From Notospermus geniculatus (Eukaryota > Nemertea > Pilidiophora > Heteronemertea > Lineidae): 64,000 nucleotides of DNA. Location: the NCBI GenBank assembly GCA_002633025.1, contig NMRB01000354.1:342488-406487 (forward strand), given 5' to 3'. A program made the position numbers and the translations under genes. Of the stretch, positions 62,301 to 64,000 are shown piece after piece; within the stretch, counting starts at the first letter, position 1, and every line of letters starts with the position of its first letter. A model generated the notes under the pieces. It searched no databases. It saw nothing but the letters and a program-made list of their open reading frames with translations, and was not told the DNA's origin.

Positions 62301-62853
62301 GTACTCTAGCTGTGGAAGTTGCCGTGTACCGGTGTGTCGTTACATGTCAGCGAATGGTGCCATTCTTTCGAATAAGAGTGGGCGTTGGCCTACTCCATAA
62401 CGAATAAAAGGCCTGGAACCAACTGAGAAGTCTTCTTTCGTTTTCCCAGGGTAAAGGCATACAAACGACGTATTGGTTGCTCGGCAAGGAAGGCTTCACC
62501 AAGAGTCTTCCCACAGAGAAAGACCTGTAAGTAGCATTCGGCATGCTGTTGAGAGAACCGTTGGCTGCGGAGATCGCGCATGAAAGCGTTTCACTTTCGC
62601 GATGGGAATCTGTGGTCGACGGCTCGTATCGTGCAAACTCGCGCGTCGCGTCAGTTGCAGATGTGGGCTAAACCAATTTGGCTACGTAGACTAACGGGTT
62701 GAATGCTTAGAGTGCTGGGGCATTTGGCAGGGCAAGAATGAGGTTGACTTTTACCAGAAATATCAAACATCTCAGGTGGCCTAACAGAACCAATGTTGCC
62801 TTTTCAGTCAACCTGAGTATGACAAGAATGGACTACCAGTTAGGACGTGGTGA
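52935..62853 (+). CDS. Receptor guanylyl cyclase (natriuretic-peptide-receptor type), 24 exons
   Basis: Membrane receptor making cGMP from GTP; 1087 aa. Exons: 52935-53134, 53392-53507, 53607-53852, 53952-54104, 54298-54494, 54801-54929, 55078-55213, 55311-55435, 56009-56117, 56538-56619, 56741-56837, 57240-57422, 57602-57706, 57963-58034, 58324-58486, 59411-59560, 59928-60108, 60366-60506, 60721-60913, 61510-61696, 61805-61888, 62151-62242, 62450-62526, 62808-62853. Signal peptide 1-19, ligand-binding (ANF receptor) domain to about 460, one membrane segment at 475-494. The kinase-homology domain (about 530-814) lacks the catalytic Asp (HGHLKSSNC) and has DYG, so it is a pseudokinase. The cyclase domain has both metal Asps (D888 in FSDIVGFT, D932) and the GTP-selecting Glu928 and Cys999. 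Oddity: ETISDSY replaces ETIGDAY. The exon 3 acceptor (53606) is the weakest. Exact ligand class unknown. Confidence 0.93.
55598..55679 (+). tRNA. tRNA-Leu (anticodon AAG), cassette 1 left
   Basis: The 82 bases fold as a leucine tRNA: acceptor stem GGTAGCG/CGCTGCC with discriminator A, anticodon stem CTGGT/ACCAG around loop TTAAGGC (AAG), a variable arm (TCTCTTCGGA region), and box B GGTTCGAATCC. A run of T follows (TTTTTT at about 55682) as a Pol III stop. It lies in intron 8 of the cyclase, same strand. Confidence 0.95.
55680..55840. repeat. Palindromic spacer between the tRNA-Leu pair, cassette 1
   Basis: The 161 bases are an imperfect palindrome: TTTTTTCTCTCCTTTCATGA on the left pairs with the right end near 55815-55835, AATCGATTTTTCGATGA with its counterpart near 55795-55812, and GACACAAAA with TTTTGTGTC. 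With the two tRNA genes the fold-back spans 325 bases. Confidence 0.8.
55841..55922 (-). tRNA. tRNA-Leu (anticodon AAG), cassette 1 right
   Basis: Exact reverse complement of the gene at 55598-55679. Its own T-run (TTTTTTT on the minus strand, about 55837-55831) follows the gene. The two genes are tail to tail and would make an 82-bp stem in double-length transcripts. Confidence 0.95.
56195..56462. repeat. Foldback element carrying telomere-like CCCTAA repeats
   Basis: GCGCCCGGGGGGCGAATTTT with TTCCCAACTGATATATCCAT on the left pairs imperfectly with ATGGATATACTGG and GGTTGGGAAAAAAATTTGCG with GCCCGGGGG on the right. The centre (about 56277-56373) is rich in CTAACCCTAA, with four uninterrupted ACCCTA units near 56328-56350 and degenerate ones around. 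It lies in intron 9 of the cyclase. Confidence 0.65.
58719..58800 (+). tRNA. tRNA-Leu (anticodon AAG), cassette 2 left
   Basis: Identical over 82 bases to the gene at 55598-55679. TTTTTTTT follows at about 58802. It lies in intron 15 of the cyclase. Confidence 0.95.
58801..58964. repeat. Palindromic spacer between the tRNA-Leu pair, cassette 2
   Basis: Related to the spacer at 55680-55840 (CTCCTTTCATGAC, CGATTTTTCGA and TTTTGTGT on the right arm are shared) and likewise palindromic, but diverged in the middle (AAATTATATATAAC). 164 bases. Confidence 0.8.
58965..59046 (-). tRNA. tRNA-Leu (anticodon AAG), cassette 2 right
   Basis: Exact reverse complement of 58719-58800. TTTT follows on the minus strand (about 58960-58957). 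The right flank (TACTAAACAA, AACACG, CAAGA) resembles the flank of cassette 1 after 55922, so the whole cassette was duplicated. Confidence 0.95.
59133..59315. repeat. Diverged TATGCATAAA hairpin element
   Basis: GGCCATATGCATAAAACTTC at the left and a second TATGCATAAAAC near 59223-59234 sit among complementary CTTAAGTTAAG and CTTAACTTAAG words. The ends resemble the GGCCCGTATGCACAGA ends of the hairpin at 10755. Boundaries are approximate. Confidence 0.4.
59702..59829. repeat. Hairpin element in cyclase intron 16
   Basis: AACTCAATGCGGTAGGGGTG and AGTCGACTGACCC on the left pair with GGGTCAGTCGACT and CACCCCTCCGCATTGAGTT on the right. The outer TGGATGGTGCGCAG/TTTTGCCGTCCA ends pair less well. 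It lies 99 bases before exon 17. Confidence 0.7.
61054..61341. mobile_element. TTAAAGGA-type MITE, copy 2
   Basis: TTAAAGGACCAC at the left end and GTGGTCCTTTAA at the right. It shares the internal CGACAGCCGGCGCCAC motif with the element at 49182-49393. 288 bases, in intron 19 of the cyclase. Confidence 0.7.
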
Positions 62854-63597
62854 GGGATCTTCTTCACCGGAAGAGATTGAACAAGCACTCCTGGTGCCCA
62901 CCCACCAGTTCGGCCCATGTACTCAGGACGCACGTCAGTAGTAGAGCTACTGCTGAATGAGTACATGCATGTTGTACAGGTCCATACAGTGTCCACTTGC
63001 ACATACCATAGATGCTCGCTAGTTACATGAACAATTTATGAACGGGAGGTGGTGTTTCGTGTGAAAATCCTACTCAACACCGATGTTGGCCTATTAGAAG
63101 ATGAATCCCAGAGGAAACTGTGTTGTTTTCTAAGATACAACGTAACAGGGAAACGTTACCTCATGACGTCATTCGGTCACACCATTCGCAGCGCCGTCTA
63201 TCATGTTCGGGTTCCTAATCGAGAAAGGTCCTCGAGCTCAGGCTGACGATGCCGGTTCCTTCGCAGACGGAATCGGTGGAAGGTTTTATTCTTTTTCCAG
63301 GGAATTCTTTATTATTTACATGGTTACAGCGAGAACAATATAGTATTATAATATCGTCGTCGTAGATTCTACAATAATTTGATCTGTTAGAATAGGTAAC
63401 GTGATAGAGTGTTCGGCGCTTTATGTCTTACTCGAGGTCCACATTTGGGCAAAGGAAATTCTCTGCCGTCCACAAGTGGTTTCGGTAATTTGTCATCTCG
63501 ACTAGCATCTGCACTACCGGTGTAACAGGAGGAAAAGTCCTCTGAAATCATTGTTTCAGTGTGAAATTTACACTTATAATAGGAATGGGGAGGTATT
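62854..63597. other. Cyclase 3' region and unassigned sequence
   Basis: After the cyclase stop codon (62851-62853) this presumably holds the 3' UTR. I see no perfect AATAAA on the plus strand and no further recognisable exon. Confidence 0.4.
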
Positions 63598-63812
63598 CTA
63601 GATTTCTTGTGAGGTCACAAGTTTCGTGTTTGATTTGCTCGACAAGGATGCCGAAAGAGGGCGCGGTTTATTCTTTGTAGCCGAAATACTCCCGGAGCTG
63701 CTACGTTGTAGGCCAACTTCAATAGTCTCGGGTGTTTCCTTGGGTTGATCCATTTTCTCATTCAGTTTATCTTGCTGTTTAATCATGGTAACAATCCCAG
63801 CCACGTTTAACT
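63598..63812 (-). CDS. Possible terminal exon of an unknown minus-strand gene
   Basis: About 70 codons are open on the minus strand up to a stop at 63598-63600. They encode a hydrophilic Lys/Glu/Ser-rich tail (MIKQQDKLNEKMDQPKETPE, later a Ser-rich basic stretch) that reads like a cytoplasmic protein C-terminus. An acceptor AG sits right at the single-N join (63813), so its 5' side is lost. I do not recognise the family; it may be chance. Confidence 0.25.
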
Positions 63813-63824
63813 NAATTGAAATGA

Positions 63825-64000
63825 AACATTTCGTTTCGTCACGAGTTAAACAAAAAAGCAGGTTATGTAATATCATGAGTGTAAGAAGGGCCAGGCGCTA
63901 GAGAGCAGGCCAGCGCCCCGGGCCTACCTTTTTGTCCTGAGCTTTAGCTATCCAGCGGTTCTTATCGCTCGCTCACCGTACCGCCGTTTGTCCCGAACGA
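63825..64000. repeat. Near-exact copy of 51533-51707 at the window edge
   Basis: It starts 12 bases after the single N at 63813 and runs to the end of the window, matching 51533-51707 except for one extra T. The original lies about 1.2 kb upstream of the cyclase start codon, so the scaffold may continue with a second haplotype of the cyclase locus. Confidence 0.85.

Overview
The window is nuclear DNA from an invertebrate animal. All spliced genes follow GT-AG rules, introns are short (about 100 to 900 bases), and encoded proteins are animal-like. The many small foldback elements, tRNA-derived SINE pieces and the recurrent TAGGCCTA word resemble echinoderm, hemichordate or cephalochordate genomes. 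I favour an invertebrate deuterostome, probably an echinoderm, without being sure of the species.

Layout from left to right. 217-2004 (minus) is an intronless fatty acid amide hydrolase (FAAH). It is head to head with COG1 (2304-10389, plus, 22 coding exons, 966 aa), a Golgi tethering subunit; only 299 bases separate the start codons, suggesting a shared promoter. 10390-13091 is the COG1 3' end followed by foldback repeats. 13137-16358 is the 5' part of PRPF8 (spliceosomal Prp8), cut by an 801-base N gap. 17681-28537 is a second, near-identical PRPF8 with 26 exons encoding 2160 residues; its C-terminal Jab1/MPN exons are missing just before a single-N join at 29030. The two PRPF8 copies look like two haplotypes laid end to end by the assembler. 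32304-43747 (minus) is a very large C2H2 zinc-finger gene: three coding exons, 3558 aa, about 40 fingers, one of them split by an intron. 43750-52934 holds no convincing gene, only repeats (a LINE fragment, a tRNA-derived SINE, several inverted-repeat elements, tandem repeats) and a second N gap. 52935-62853 (plus) is a receptor guanylyl cyclase with 24 coding exons encoding 1087 aa. Two of its introns each contain a back-to-back pair of identical tRNA-Leu(AAG) genes. The window ends with a 176-base near-copy of 51533-51707, placed after another single-N join, which again looks like haplotype duplication.

The genes form no operon or pathway; this is ordinary animal gene order. The exon models were built by hand from reading frame, splice sites and family knowledge. 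The COG1, zinc-finger and cyclase models each sum to a whole number of codons with a consistent phase at every junction, and so does the incomplete PRPF8 copy 2, which supports them. The most unusual material is non-genic: palindromic tRNA cassettes, foldback elements whose arms stay perfectly paired although their sequence differs between copies, and a foldback carrying telomere-like repeats.
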